Assembly (NCBI GenBank): GCA_022241785.1 | Contig: JAKOMP010000002.1 | Coordinates: 130,257-194,256 of the forward strand | Origin: Cyanocohniella sp. LLY | GTDB taxonomy: Bacteria > Cyanobacteriota > Cyanobacteriia > Cyanobacteriales > Nostocaceae | Length of the DNA stretch: 64,000 nucleotides | Direction of reading: 5' to 3' | In this document: in pieces, positions 45,864 through 55,337 of the stretch | Layout: every line of letters starts with the position of its first letter | How positions within the stretch are numbered: position 1 is the stretch's first letter | Made by a program: the position numbers and the translations under genes | Notes under the pieces: generated by a model | Told to the model about the DNA's origin: nothing | Databases searched by the model: none | Seen by the model: only the letters and a program-made list of their open reading frames with translations

Positions 45864-48749
45864 ATGATAGGTCAATATCGTCCCGGCTATGAAGTTTACG
45901 GCGAACTGTTTAAAAGAATTGGTGAATCTCGTCATCAAAGTTGTTTGCTGCTAACCAGTCGAGAAAAACCTAAAGAAGTGGCAATATTAGAAGGCGAAAC
46001 GTTACCAGTCAAGTCTTTACCGTTATCAGGATTATCAATCACTGATGGACAAGCAATTTTTAATTGTAAAGGAAGTTTTACTGCTACCAAACATGAATGG
46101 CAAAGTTTAATTCAATCTTATGCAGGTAACCCATTAGCATTGAAGATTGTCGCAACTACCATTCGTGATTTATTTGATAGTCAAATTGACAAATTTCTGG
46201 CTGAAGGAACTGTAATTTTTGGTGATATTCAAGATTTAATCGAGCAACAATTTCAACGTTTATCAGATTTAGAAAAACAAGTGATGTACTGGTTAGTCAT
46301 CAACCGCGAACCTGTAAATTTTCCAGAAATTCACTCAGATTTACTTTCTCCCATTTCCTCGGCGCAACTTCTAGAAGCACTAGCAAGTTTAGAAAGGCGT
46401 AGTCTAATTGAAAAGGGTAGTGGCTTGTTTACATTACAGCCTGTGTTAATGGAATATATGACCAGTTGTTTAATTCAAAAAGTCTGTGATGAAATTACTA
46501 CTCAAAATATTGCCTTATTTAAAACCCATTCGCTAATTAAAGCGACTGCTAAAGATTATATTCAAGAAATTCAAATTTATCTCATTCTGAACCCTATTAT
46601 TAAAAAATTACTTGCTACTTTTGGTGATACTCAACGCATTACTACACACTTAATGACAATTCTGGCATCTTTGCGGAAACAAAAACCAATTGATATCGGA
46701 TATACGGGCGGTAACACAATTAATTTACTCCGCCAAATGCAAGTTGATTTAAGTGGTTATGACTTTTCTTATTTAACAATTTGGCAAGCTGATTTAAAAG
46801 GTATTAACTTACACAATACTAACTTCGCTTACTCGAATTTCAGTAAATCTACCTTTACAGCCAATCTTAGTTACACCTTTACCGTAGCAATTAGTCCTGA
46901 TGGTACTTTGTTAGCAACAGGCGATAGTCATGGGAAAATTTCTCTTTGGCAAATCTCAGACGGACAGCAACGCTTAAGTTGGGAAGCACACGGAGGTTGG
47001 GCGCGTTCTCTAGTTTTTAGTGCTGATGGTCAAACTTTATTTAGTGGTAGTGATGAACGAATTATTAAAAAATGGGATTGTCAAACAGGTCAATGTCTGC
47101 AAAGTTATACAGGTCATACTAGTTTTGTTTGGTCTGTGGCCTTCCTGGAAAGTGAAAATTGTTCAGTACTAGCCAGTAGCGGCGTTGATCTGACAATTCG
47201 CTTTTGGGATATCGAAACAGGGGAATGTTTAAAAATTCTGCTAGGACATACAAATTGGATTTGGTCTATTGCTTTAAGTCCAGATGCTCAAATTTTAGCT
47301 AGTGGTAGTGCTGATACCACAATTCGTCTTTGGGATGTAACCACAGGGGAATGCTTAAAAACCCTGCAAGAACACACAGATGTAATTTGGGCTGTAGTAT
47401 TTAGTACAGATGGTAAAACTTTAGTCAGTGGTAGTGCTGATTGTACTATCAAGTTTTGGTGTGTAGATACAGGAAATTCTTTAGCCACACTCAATGGTCA
47501 TACAGGCGCTGTTTGGTGTTTAGCTTGTAGTCAGGATGGCACAACTTTAGCCAGTGGTGGTGCTGATACCATAATTCGTCTTTGGGATATCGAAACAGGA
47601 GAATGTCGCCAAACTTTACAAGGACATACTAATGGTATTCGTTCCCTGGTTTTTAGTCCAGATGGTCAAACTCTCATTGCTAGTGATGAAGACCAAACAA
47701 TCAAGTTTTGGGATATTCGCACTGGACGTTGTACGAAAACCTTTCCAGGATACAGTAGCGGTGTGTGGGCGCTGGCTGTTTCTCCATTGACGAATAATTC
47801 TCCACCGCAAATTTTAGCCAGTGGTCATGAAGACCAGACAGTGAAACTGTGGGATATTCAAACGGGAAAATGTTTGAAGACTTTGCAAGGACATACCCAT
47901 TGGGTGCGAACCGTAGCATACAGTCCTGACGGTAAGACTTTGGCTAGTGGTGGTGCTGATGGAACTGTGAGAATTTGGGACGCACAAACAGGAAAATGTT
48001 TACATATCTGTCGTGGTCATACAGAGTGGTTAATTTCCCTGGCTTACAGTCCTGATGGTACAACTTTAGCTACTGGTTCTACTGACCGTCAGATGAGGCT
48101 GTGGGATGTGAAAACAGGGGAATGTATTTATTTATTTCATCATAATTATGCGATCGCCTTTGTAACTTATAGTCCTGATGGCAAGCTTTTGGTTAGTTCT
48201 GGTGCAGAAGAAGTAATAAGATGTTGGGATGTAGCGACGAAAGAATGCTGCAAAATTTTTACAGGACATAGCAATGCAGTTTGGTTAACTAAATTTAGTC
48301 CTGATGGCAAAACCTTAGCCAGTGGTAGCGAAGATAAAACTATCAAAATTTGGGATGTTGAAACTTGCAAATGTATAAAAACCTTAGAAGGACATACTGA
48401 ACCAATAATTACAGTAGCTTATAGCCCAGATGGTCGTCTATTAGCTAGTGGTGGTAAAGACCAAACAGTGAGAATTTGGAATATTGAGACTGGGAAATGT
48501 TTAAAAGTGCTACAAGGTCATACACGATGGATTTATGCAGTTGATTTTATCTATCTTCACTCAAATAAAAAACCTCTCTTAGTAAGTAGTAGCGAAGACC
48601 AAACTATCCAACTATGGGATGTTGACACTGGTGCATGTATTAAAATTATCCGCACTCCTAAACCTTATGAAAATATGAATATTACAGGAGTTTTTGGCTT
48701 AACTCAATCCCAAAAACAAACACTTTTAGAACTAGGGGCAATTCTTTGA
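45864..48749 (+). CDS. NB-ARC/WD40 protein lacking its N-terminal half
   Basis: A 961-residue WD40 protein. It opens inside an NB-ARC (STAND ATPase) domain at GQYRPGYEVYGELFKRIGESRH...CLLLTSREKPKEVA; the Walker A and B parts that precede this in full-length relatives are absent. A winged-helix region (DLIEQQFQRLSDLEKQVMYWLVI) and a pentapeptide-like stretch (LSGYDFSYLTIWQADLKGINL) follow. The C-terminal two thirds hold 14 WD repeats (ISLWQI to IQLWDV), enough for two seven-bladed propellers. The full STAND proteins are signalling switches; without a P-loop this one cannot bind ATP normally. It may be a pseudogene fragment or a free propeller. Confidence 0.8.
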   Translation: MIGQYRPGYEVYGELFKRIGESRHQSCLLLTSREKPKEVAILEGETLPVKSLPLSGLSITDGQAIFNCKGSFTATKHEWQSLIQSYAGNPLALKIVATTIRDLFDSQIDKFLAEGTVIFGDIQDLIEQQFQRLSDLEKQVMYWLVINREPVNFPEIHSDLLSPISSAQLLEALASLERRSLIEKGSGLFTLQPVLMEYMTSCLIQKVCDEITTQNIALFKTHSLIKATAKDYIQEIQIYLILNPIIKKLLATFGDTQRITTHLMTILASLRKQKPIDIGYTGGNTINLLRQMQVDLSGYDFSYLTIWQADLKGINLHNTNFAYSNFSKSTFTANLSYTFTVAISPDGTLLATGDSHGKISLWQISDGQQRLSWEAHGGWARSLVFSADGQTLFSGSDERIIKKWDCQTGQCLQSYTGHTSFVWSVAFLESENCSVLASSGVDLTIRFWDIETGECLKILLGHTNWIWSIALSPDAQILASGSADTTIRLWDVTTGECLKTLQEHTDVIWAVVFSTDGKTLVSGSADCTIKFWCVDTGNSLATLNGHTGAVWCLACSQDGTTLASGGADTIIRLWDIETGECRQTLQGHTNGIRSLVFSPDGQTLIASDEDQTIKFWDIRTGRCTKTFPGYSSGVWALAVSPLTNNSPPQILASGHEDQTVKLWDIQTGKCLKTLQGHTHWVRTVAYSPDGKTLASGGADGTVRIWDAQTGKCLHICRGHTEWLISLAYSPDGTTLATGSTDRQMRLWDVKTGECIYLFHHNYAIAFVTYSPDGKLLVSSGAEEVIRCWDVATKECCKIFTGHSNAVWLTKFSPDGKTLASGSEDKTIKIWDVETCKCIKTLEGHTEPIITVAYSPDGRLLASGGKDQTVRIWNIETGKCLKVLQGHTRWIYAVDFIYLHSNKKPLLVSSSEDQTIQLWDVDTGACIKIIRTPKPYENMNITGVFGLTQSQKQTLLELGAIL

Positions 48750-48851
48750 ATTGTATTGTCATTTTTTGACGATATACATTTTTATTGGTGAAAAATCCAG
48801 CTAGAATAAAACTCTGGGCATACAACATCAATATCAAAGTCAAAGCGATAG

Positions 48852-50438
48852 ATGGTAGACACCAAACAACCTGCAAATTACAAGCTATTAGGTGCTGGAA
48901 GATCCGGAAGAGTTTATTTAGTTGATACACCTAACGGTAAAATTGCTAGAAAAGTCTTTTTTGAAGATAAATTAGCTAGTTTAGTGCATTATTTGTTCTT
49001 TGGTGTACCTAATCCTTATGTTTGGAATCAAGATGCGATCGCTTGTGCTTTTTATCGGCGGAAAATTTTAAAAAAATTAGTAAATTTCTGGTTTGATTCG
49101 CAGCTAAGAATTGCTGATGCTTTACAAATGTCATGGAATGCAGAATTTCATGCGTATCAACTAGATACAGAATTTATTCAAGGAAGGCATGTGTCACTAC
49201 ACCAACCTTTTGACCAAAATCAAGGTGAGGAGGTACATACGCTAGTACACAAAATCATGTTACCTTTGCAAAGATATTTGATTCAATCAGGTTTTGATGG
49301 TTTTGTTTGGCAAGCTGGTAAAGGTAGCCCTAAAGCTTTAAATAATTTCTTACTAGAAACTCAAACAACAACAGAACTTGCTTTTGTTTGTATAGATGTA
49401 GAATCCGGTGTTCCGGCTTTATTTCCTTTAAATATTTGGACGCTATTTTCTTTTTATTTACCAACATCATTTAAGCATCGGGCTGCTTTATTTGATGATG
49501 TAGACATTCCTAAATTAAAGCAATATATATCTGAGCAAAAACATCATTTAGAAGATAAATTAAGTGTTTCAGAATACGCAGAACTTTTAGAGAATGTAGA
49601 ATACTTAGAATATCATCAAAAAAGATGGAAATCATTAAATAGATTTCATGCAAGTATCCAATATCAATTATATAAAGGTTATATTAACGACGAACAAGCA
49701 AATTGGTATACTCAAAATCCTCTTATTTGGTATATTAGAGAATTAGGCAGGATTTCTTTTCGGATTTTAAAGTTTATTTTTGTATCCTTGCCTGTTAAAA
49801 TACTTCGTAAGCTGATAAAAATTAATTACTTATTATTTTTTAAGCGATTAGGAAAATTTATTTTCTCGCAACGCTATCGTTTACAAATGTCTAGGGATTA
49901 TGTCTCTAGTAGAATTAAAAATTGGCAAGATCGTAAACAATTAACTTCTGAAGAAGCAGAACATTTGTATGCACGTTTAACTAGTGAACACGCGAGTGGT
50001 TATTTAAGTGATTTTGGCGTTCACTTGGGAATTAAAGCATTTTTTCAAGGAGTAGAAATTATATTTGGCCCTTTATTGTTTTCTGCTGGAATAATTAACG
50101 AAGTAGTTTTAATCTTGTGGTTAGCTATTGGTGGGCCGATTTATAGGACAGTATATACAGTTTATAGAATGTTCCAAGAAGCTAAAGAAGGACAAGATTT
50201 ACCTTGGGTAGCTTTATTTGTCGGCTTTATTCCTACATTTGGGGTTTTAGCTTATCCTTGTCAAATGATTTACTCTGCTACTGGTAGACGCAGCAAAGTT
50301 TCTCAATTTATTGTCTATGACTTTTTTAGTAGATTAGGTATCAAGATTCCTATTTGGGGTGGTGAAGATACACTCACAGAACATTTTTTTAATAATTGCG
50401 CTAATAATATTATTCGCTGGTTTAAAGAAAGAGGCTAG
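48852..50438 (+). CDS. Kinase-fold-like protein with C-terminal membrane region
   Basis: A 528-residue protein I cannot assign to a named family. The N-terminus has a protein-kinase-like glycine loop and lysine (YKLLGAGRSGRVYLVD...KIARKVFFED). A possible catalytic loop is SGFDGFVWQAGKGSPKALNNFLL (Asp then Asn), and CIDVESG could replace DFG, which would be a degenerate or atypical kinase such as the lipopolysaccharide/AarF types. Residues 330-400 are basic and helical; 390-490 contain two or three hydrophobic segments (GPLLFSAGIINEVVLILWLAIGG, WVALFVGFIPTFGVLAYP). The gene ends in a GAGGCTA tandem repeat that supplies its stop. Kinase activity is unproven. Confidence 0.55.
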   Translation: MVDTKQPANYKLLGAGRSGRVYLVDTPNGKIARKVFFEDKLASLVHYLFFGVPNPYVWNQDAIACAFYRRKILKKLVNFWFDSQLRIADALQMSWNAEFHAYQLDTEFIQGRHVSLHQPFDQNQGEEVHTLVHKIMLPLQRYLIQSGFDGFVWQAGKGSPKALNNFLLETQTTTELAFVCIDVESGVPALFPLNIWTLFSFYLPTSFKHRAALFDDVDIPKLKQYISEQKHHLEDKLSVSEYAELLENVEYLEYHQKRWKSLNRFHASIQYQLYKGYINDEQANWYTQNPLIWYIRELGRISFRILKFIFVSLPVKILRKLIKINYLLFFKRLGKFIFSQRYRLQMSRDYVSSRIKNWQDRKQLTSEEAEHLYARLTSEHASGYLSDFGVHLGIKAFFQGVEIIFGPLLFSAGIINEVVLILWLAIGGPIYRTVYTVYRMFQEAKEGQDLPWVALFVGFIPTFGVLAYPCQMIYSATGRRSKVSQFIVYDFFSRLGIKIPIWGGEDTLTEHFFNNCANNIIRWFKERG

Positions 50439-50465
50439 AGGCTAGAGGCTAGAGGCTAGAGGTTA
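50431..50465. repeat. GAGGCTA heptamer tandem repeat
   Basis: Five tandem 7-nt units (four GAGGCTA, one GAGGTTA). The first unit provides the TAG stop of the upstream gene. Related CTAGTCTCTAG filler lies at 50540-50560. Confidence 0.85.
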
Positions 50466-50539
50466 GAATATATTTTTAATGTTAAAAATAAAAGCTTTTT
50501 GACTTTTGATTTTTGACTTTTGACTTCCGCGCAGCGGTA

Positions 50540-51421
50540 CTAGTCTCTAGTCTCTAGCCCCTTTTTCTGCGATTCATGCTTTTTCAAAGTAGGCATGGAA
50601 TGACCATGAGAGCCTGGCTCGAAAAATTCACATATGGGATTAAATGGGCAAAATCGGCAGTGATACCCTGGATTAGGAGGGAAAATTTTGCTGAAATTAC
50701 TAGTTTTTTCGTGATATTTTTGCAAGTCGTATTGATGTTTGTGGGCAATGTTTGCTAAATCAAGCTTTAATGATTCTAATTCGCTATTATTGATGCTAAT
50801 TAAATCAGATTTTTTAGCTAGTTCTAAATTATAAAACGATGCTACCGCTGGTAATCCAGGGTAAAGGTAACGAGCGGCTAGTAAATAAACCAATGCTTGT
50901 CTGTGGTCAAAAGCAGATTTACCCGTTTTGAAATCTAAAATATGTAAAGTGCGATCTGATTCAATAAAAACGCAGTCCATGGCCGCATATAAACGGAAGC
51001 GGTAAGCTTCTTGATCAATAAAAATAGGTTTGGGAAAGCCCTCATCCCCCGGAGTTAATTGGATAATTTGTTTGTTGATTAATAATGGTTCATCGTAATA
51101 CTTTTGTAAAATGTGCAACACGCGCTGTTGTACTTGATAAGTTGAGTTACTTAATTTAAGAATTTGTGCAACTTGTTCTACACCGTCTGATTGCTGTAAC
51201 AAATGTCTATTATGATGGAATTCATAAACGCCTTTTTGGGCGAGGATGCCAATCCGCTGGGGTGCAGTGGCTTTACCTAATAGTGCTTTAACTTCTGGCT
51301 CATGTTGACGCGCTTTGATAAATCCCCGTCTCATCTGGCAATGCCAACGTTCTTGCCCTATAGCTGGGGCAACTAGAGACCAAAGGTGATAACTGGCAAA
51401 AGGTCGATCAGGAGTTGACAT
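50540..51421 (-). CDS. PD-(D/E)XK nuclease with Fe-S cysteines (RecB/Cas4-like)
   Basis: A 293-residue stand-alone RecB-type nuclease. The core motif is AMDCVFIESDRTLHILDFKTGKSAFDHRQALVYLLAAR: Asp, then DxK, with the following Gln-x-x-x-Tyr (QALVYL) typical of RecB/Cas4/AddB. A C-terminal CRFCPFNPIC plus an upstream Cys (WHCQMRR near residue 27) make the four cysteines of an AddB/Cas4-type [4Fe-4S] clasp. No cas genes or CRISPR array is nearby, so this is more likely a DNA-repair nuclease common to cyanobacteria. It is divergent to the phosphoglucomutase gene. Confidence 0.82.
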   Translation of the reverse strand: MSTPDRPFASYHLWSLVAPAIGQERWHCQMRRGFIKARQHEPEVKALLGKATAPQRIGILAQKGVYEFHHNRHLLQQSDGVEQVAQILKLSNSTYQVQQRVLHILQKYYDEPLLINKQIIQLTPGDEGFPKPIFIDQEAYRFRLYAAMDCVFIESDRTLHILDFKTGKSAFDHRQALVYLLAARYLYPGLPAVASFYNLELAKKSDLISINNSELESLKLDLANIAHKHQYDLQKYHEKTSNFSKIFPPNPGYHCRFCPFNPICEFFEPGSHGHSMPTLKKHESQKKGLETRD

Positions 51422-51527
51422 TGCTCAATAGCAGTGAGAAAAAATACGTTCGGGGAGACTTGCGGCTACGCACGCTTTGCGAGAAGCTTCCTATAGTATT
51501 GAAGATGGACGGGAGACAGTGGCATCT

Positions 51528-52967
51528 ATGAGCGCTAGTAGTAATTCCAGCAAGATAAAGTTTGGTACTGATGGTTGGAGAGGGATTATTGCCGATGATT
51601 TTACTTTTCCCAATGTGCGGAAAGTAACAAGAGCGATCGCAAGTTACCTCGAAACAGCCTATTCAAAAGATAGACCAGTTCTTATTGCCTACGATACTCG
51701 GTTTTTAGCTGACCAGTTTGCCCAAACAGCGGCTGAAGTCTTAGCAGACTTGGGTTGGACTGTGAAAATTACTGATCGGGATTGCCCTACACCAGTAATT
51801 GCCTACAACGCCCGTCTTTTAAATTCCGCTGGGGCGTTAATGTTTACCGCCAGCCATAATCCAGCACCTTACTGTGGGATTAAATATATCCCTGATTATG
51901 CTGGGCCTGCCACTCCAGAGATTACTGATACTATTGTGGCAAATATTGAAAGTGCATCGGATGCACTACCCGATAGTATTCCTGTTGGTAAAATTTCCAT
52001 TTTTGATCCCAAACCAGATTACCTAAAATTTATCTACACCTTACTCGATGTAGAACGGATCAGAAGTGCGAATTTAAAGGTAAAGTACGATGCCCTTTAT
52101 TCTACCTCTCGTGGCTACTTGGATGAAGTTTTGCAATACTGCGGTTGTCAGTTAGAAAGCTTCAACATCAAACGAGATGTGTTATTTGGCGGCGGAATGC
52201 CCGAACCGAAAGGCGAACAATTGGTTGGGTTAGTGGAAGCAGTACGCGCCGATAAAGCTGATTTAGGCTTGGCTACAGATGGTGATGGCGATCGCTTTGG
52301 TATCGTGGATGAATTAGGTAATTTCCTGACTCCTAATACTGTGCTGCTATTGTTAGCACGTCATTTAATTAAAAATAGAGGTAAAAGCGGCGCTATAGTC
52401 CGTACTGTAGCAACAACTCACCTGCTGGATAATTTTGCAGCTAAACATGGGTTGCAAATTTATGAAACAGCCGTGGGCTTTAAATACATCGGTGAAAAAA
52501 TGCGGGCAACTACCGTACTGATTGGCGGTGAAGAATCAGGCGGTTTAAGTGTAATTGGGCATATTCCCGAAAAAGACGGCATTTTAGCTGATATGTTGGT
52601 GGCAGAAGCCATCGCCTATGAAGGTAAACCTCTGAGTCAACTTGTCAAGGAAGCGATCGCCGAAGCTGATGGCCCACTTTACAATAACCGTCTGGATTTG
52701 CATCTGACTGAGGCACACAAAAACGCTGTTATCGACTCCTTTACGAAAAATCCCCCTGCTGAGGTAACCGGGATTAAAGTTAAAGAAGTCGGACGTAAAG
52801 ACGGTATTAAGTTGTATTTAGAAGAAGGTAGCTGGATTTTACTACGTCCTTCCGGTACAGAACCCCTGGTACGCGTTTACATGGAAACTAACTCTCCAGA
52901 GAAACTGAGCAAAATCGCTCAAGAAATGGAAAGTGCCATCGCTAAACTAGAAACAGTAGCAGTTTAG
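51528..52967 (+). CDS. Phosphoglucomutase/phosphomannomutase family protein
   Basis: An alpha-D-phosphohexomutase acting in glycogen or cell-surface sugar metabolism. The four signature sites are present: KFGTDGWRGIIADDF (start of domain 1), FTASHNPAPYCGIK with the catalytic phosphoserine, LATDGDGDRFGIVDE (Mg2+ loop), GGEESGGLSVIGH (sugar-binding loop) and RPSGTEPLVRVYME (phosphate-binding domain 4). ATG 51528 gives 479 residues; GTG 51519 with GGGAG 4 nt upstream, or TTG 51477, are alternatives. The substrate (glucose, mannose or glucosamine phosphate) cannot be told by eye. It is followed by a short membrane-protein gene on the same strand. Confidence 0.9.
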   Translation: MSASSNSSKIKFGTDGWRGIIADDFTFPNVRKVTRAIASYLETAYSKDRPVLIAYDTRFLADQFAQTAAEVLADLGWTVKITDRDCPTPVIAYNARLLNSAGALMFTASHNPAPYCGIKYIPDYAGPATPEITDTIVANIESASDALPDSIPVGKISIFDPKPDYLKFIYTLLDVERIRSANLKVKYDALYSTSRGYLDEVLQYCGCQLESFNIKRDVLFGGGMPEPKGEQLVGLVEAVRADKADLGLATDGDGDRFGIVDELGNFLTPNTVLLLLARHLIKNRGKSGAIVRTVATTHLLDNFAAKHGLQIYETAVGFKYIGEKMRATTVLIGGEESGGLSVIGHIPEKDGILADMLVAEAIAYEGKPLSQLVKEAIAEADGPLYNNRLDLHLTEAHKNAVIDSFTKNPPAEVTGIKVKEVGRKDGIKLYLEEGSWILLRPSGTEPLVRVYMETNSPEKLSKIAQEMESAIAKLETVAV

Positions 52968-53024
52968 TAAAACCTCACCTCTAACCTCTCTCCTTACCAA
53001 GAGGAGAGGGGATTATAAATTATT

Positions 53025-53303
53025 ATGAAAACTTTGACTCCTATTTTAATATCTCTAGTTGTGGCTATTTGGGTAGTGGCGATCGCTATTATTTCCGTCC
53101 AAAATGCCACCCCTGTATCTTTACAATTCTTAACATTTCAATCAATTCAAATACCTGTTGGTTTGGTGCTGGCCTTCAGCGCCGGTATTGGTTTAATTGG
53201 TATGGCATTACTGCAACCTCTGTGGGGTCTTGCAGGTTCTTGGCAGGGTCAATCTAGGTTAGATGATGATGCTGAATTTTTCGTTGATGATGAAGATTTT
53301 TAG
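53025..53303 (+). CDS. LapA/DUF1049-like small membrane protein
   Basis: A 92-residue protein with two hydrophobic helices (ILISLVVAIWVVAIAIISVQN and LVLAFSAGIGLIGMALL) separated by the conserved ATPVSLQFLTFQSIQIPVG stretch, characteristic of LapA (lipopolysaccharide assembly A, DUF1049). The acidic tail DDDAEFFVDDEDF is cytoplasmic. The preceding spacer carries a CCTCTCTCC/GGAGAGG repeat. The role in cyanobacteria is not established. Confidence 0.8.
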   Translation: MKTLTPILISLVVAIWVVAIAIISVQNATPVSLQFLTFQSIQIPVGLVLAFSAGIGLIGMALLQPLWGLAGSWQGQSRLDDDAEFFVDDEDF

Positions 53304-53346
53304 GTGAAGTTTGTAATCTGGTGCATTCCGATTTTATCTAGACTCG

Positions 53347-53922
53347 TCAATCTTTAGATGCGTTTGCCTTGACACGACTTGCAAGCCAAAATGGAATGCC
53401 AATCCCCACAAATTGAGCCACAATCATGCTGATATTTGCTTGGACAACAAAAATATCAATAGGCTCAATCAGTTGCCCTGTGCGATAGACAGCAGCGCCT
53501 TGTGGAACTGATAATGTTTTGAGAAGCAATGCTCCAATAATTGTTTCGATACCCAGTAACGTTAATAACATTGCTGCCAAGTTGACTGAAACTCCTAGTT
53601 GCAAAACTTGAATTATTTCTTTGCGGCTAGGATGTAAAGCTGGTTCTGGGGCTGACAATTGTTGTCCAAGATGAACGTAGCGAAAAAACCAGTAAATGCT
53701 TAAGCCTAAAGCCGCAATTCCCCCAATCACGGACAGCAAACCGATCCCCGACTTGAGATTGAGGTTGAGACTCGGATCAAGAATGGCGAATCCTAAAATG
53801 AGTCCAGAAACGATGGTTAAAACCAATTGTATCCAAAACCCACTCCACCCCAATGATCGTAGTAAACTAGCAGCTTGCTGCTTCTCTGAAGGATAAGATT
53901 TTGATTCTAGGTGGGTAGACAT
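53347..53922 (-). CDS. DUF3611 family membrane protein
   Basis: A 191-residue protein with four hydrophobic segments, of the DUF3611 family conserved in cyanobacteria and plastids. LLRSLGWSGFWIQLVLTIVSGLILGFAI is the family opening; YWFFRYVHLGQQL, VNLAAMLLTLLGIETIIGALLLKTLS and IDIFVVQANISMIVAQFVGIGIPFWLASRV follow. It converges on the LapA-like gene with only 43 nt between the stops. The function is unknown; plant homologues are chloroplast proteins. Confidence 0.82.
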   Translation of the reverse strand: MSTHLESKSYPSEKQQAASLLRSLGWSGFWIQLVLTIVSGLILGFAILDPSLNLNLKSGIGLLSVIGGIAALGLSIYWFFRYVHLGQQLSAPEPALHPSRKEIIQVLQLGVSVNLAAMLLTLLGIETIIGALLLKTLSVPQGAAVYRTGQLIEPIDIFVVQANISMIVAQFVGIGIPFWLASRVKANASKD

Positions 53923-54222
53923 AATGCATTGCTCTCTAAATTTTTGCTTTGAACAATAGCAGGTGCGTCAATAATACTTGCGATGCTTCAGCATAAATTA
54001 TCAGCACACTTAACAATAAGCACTCTTTATCAGTAATTCATAACTCAAAAGTTAGAACTTAAAATTTCCGTCTAGGATGTCTTAATACGATGTTATTCCG
54101 AATTTTTCGGGATATCTACCCAAAAGACGGTAAATATATGGAAAGATTTCGTATATACCTAAATATAGATATTATCTAGAAAATTTTTGTCTATGTATGC
54201 AGGCAAGCAAGCGGCAGAATAC

Positions 54223-54927
54223 TTACTTTGTGGTTACTTGAAGCTTTAGGTAATCAATAAATTCCTGAATTTCTGTATCAGTGAGTTGTAGGCGCGATCG
54301 CTTGCCATATGTTTGCTGCAAATACTCCTTTCCTTGTTCTGGAGTCCAATTTAATTGTGCTAAATATGTATCAGTTTCAGCGATGAAACCTTCATGGATT
54401 TTATCTGTGGTTGTATTAGCAGATATTTCTGTTGACTCTTGATGATTGGGTTGATAATTTAGGTTGAGTTTTAAGCTGATTTTTTGCGCTAAAACTTGCC
54501 AGTTAATTTCCTTATGTTCATCCCAAATAAATCCTAGAGAGCGATAAGTAAACGGATCATAAATTTTGCAAAAAACTACTGTTTTATCTCCTGGAGTAAC
54601 CGTAACTGTTAATGGCTTAAGCAATTGTTCAGAAGTCAGGACATCCAAAGATAATAATAATGTTTTGGAAAAATAAGAGTCGCTTCCTGAGCGGATAATA
54701 TAAGGTTTATCTGCCAAAATATATAAATCGTTCTTTTCCGCTGCACCGAATTTAGTTTCTATCTTCTTATTAACTTCTATTCCCGTGATGACTCCGGTTA
54801 AAGCTTTGTCATAAATTGGTATCCTTTTTTCATCTTCAGCTAGCATATACCAACAGTAATCTGGTTCTCTGCTGACAAAGACATATTGCGGTTTGGGAAT
54901 AGCTCCGAATCCTAATTTTATTTGCAT
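54223..54927 (-). CDS. Hypothetical protein
   Basis: A 234-residue soluble protein of no family I recognise. The N-terminal half is beta-rich (QIKLGFGAIPKPQYVFVSREPDYCWYM, then KALTGVITGIEVNKK, with ADKPYIIRSGSDSYFSKTLL), then a Glu/Thr-rich linker, then a helical C-terminal domain (LNWTPEQGKEYLQQTYGKRSRLQLTDTEIQEFIDYLKLQ) that resembles a short helical domain found at the ends of various cyanobacterial proteins. No signal peptide. Coding status is supported by length, start context and codon regularity. About 300 bp on its 3' side and 400 bp on its 5' side are empty. Confidence 0.65.
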   Translation of the reverse strand: MQIKLGFGAIPKPQYVFVSREPDYCWYMLAEDEKRIPIYDKALTGVITGIEVNKKIETKFGAAEKNDLYILADKPYIIRSGSDSYFSKTLLLSLDVLTSEQLLKPLTVTVTPGDKTVVFCKIYDPFTYRSLGFIWDEHKEINWQVLAQKISLKLNLNYQPNHQESTEISANTTTDKIHEGFIAETDTYLAQLNWTPEQGKEYLQQTYGKRSRLQLTDTEIQEFIDYLKLQVTTK

Positions 54928-55337
54928 ATTTTTTTGGATATTGTTCTCAAATAATTTATTTAACCTCGTCCATCATGAAAGGTGGAGTTTTTGTCATTGC
55001 GACGCCAGGAAGCAATCTCATAATCTTGATTACAAACTACAGTTTTCAAAGTAGAGAAGGTTTGGATGACAGGCTGTTATAGCAGACGCCATCAAGCTAT
55101 ATAAATATAATTCCCTGAATAGTTAGCCAATTAACATAAAGTCCACAAAAAATACATAAATTTCATAATCTAGATTTTTTTCTAGATGTGAACCCTTACG
55201 GATCAAGCTAATGATATGTCCGATAGATTCATATTAATTTACTTTTCTGACATACTGAATTACCTGTGTCATTATTAATAGCACTAACAATCATCTGAAT
55301 AACCACGAATAATGACGATAGGCATGGATTAGCACCT
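54928..55337. other. Intergenic region with repeat fragment
   Basis: No gene. TTGTCATTGCGACGCCAGGA followed by AGCAATCTCA near 54994-55020 is a copy of the dispersed repeat also seen inside the 40062-40153 element. The remainder holds the divergent promoters. Confidence 0.55.

Noticed and set aside
46863..48660. Regularly spaced near-repeats, considered as a CRISPR-like or tandem DNA repeat
   Set aside because: The roughly 126-bp period is the coding of 14 WD40 repeats. No CRISPR array is visible anywhere in the window.
48897..48911. GRSGR in the kinase-like protein, resembling RGSGR
   Set aside because: The order is G-R-S-G-R inside a glycine-rich nucleotide loop (GAGRSGRVY); it is not the HetR pentapeptide.
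50540..51421. Cas4-like nuclease taken as a sign of a CRISPR locus
   Set aside because: No cas1, cas2 or array nearby; RecB-like single genes with Fe-S cysteines are common in cyanobacteria outside CRISPR loci.
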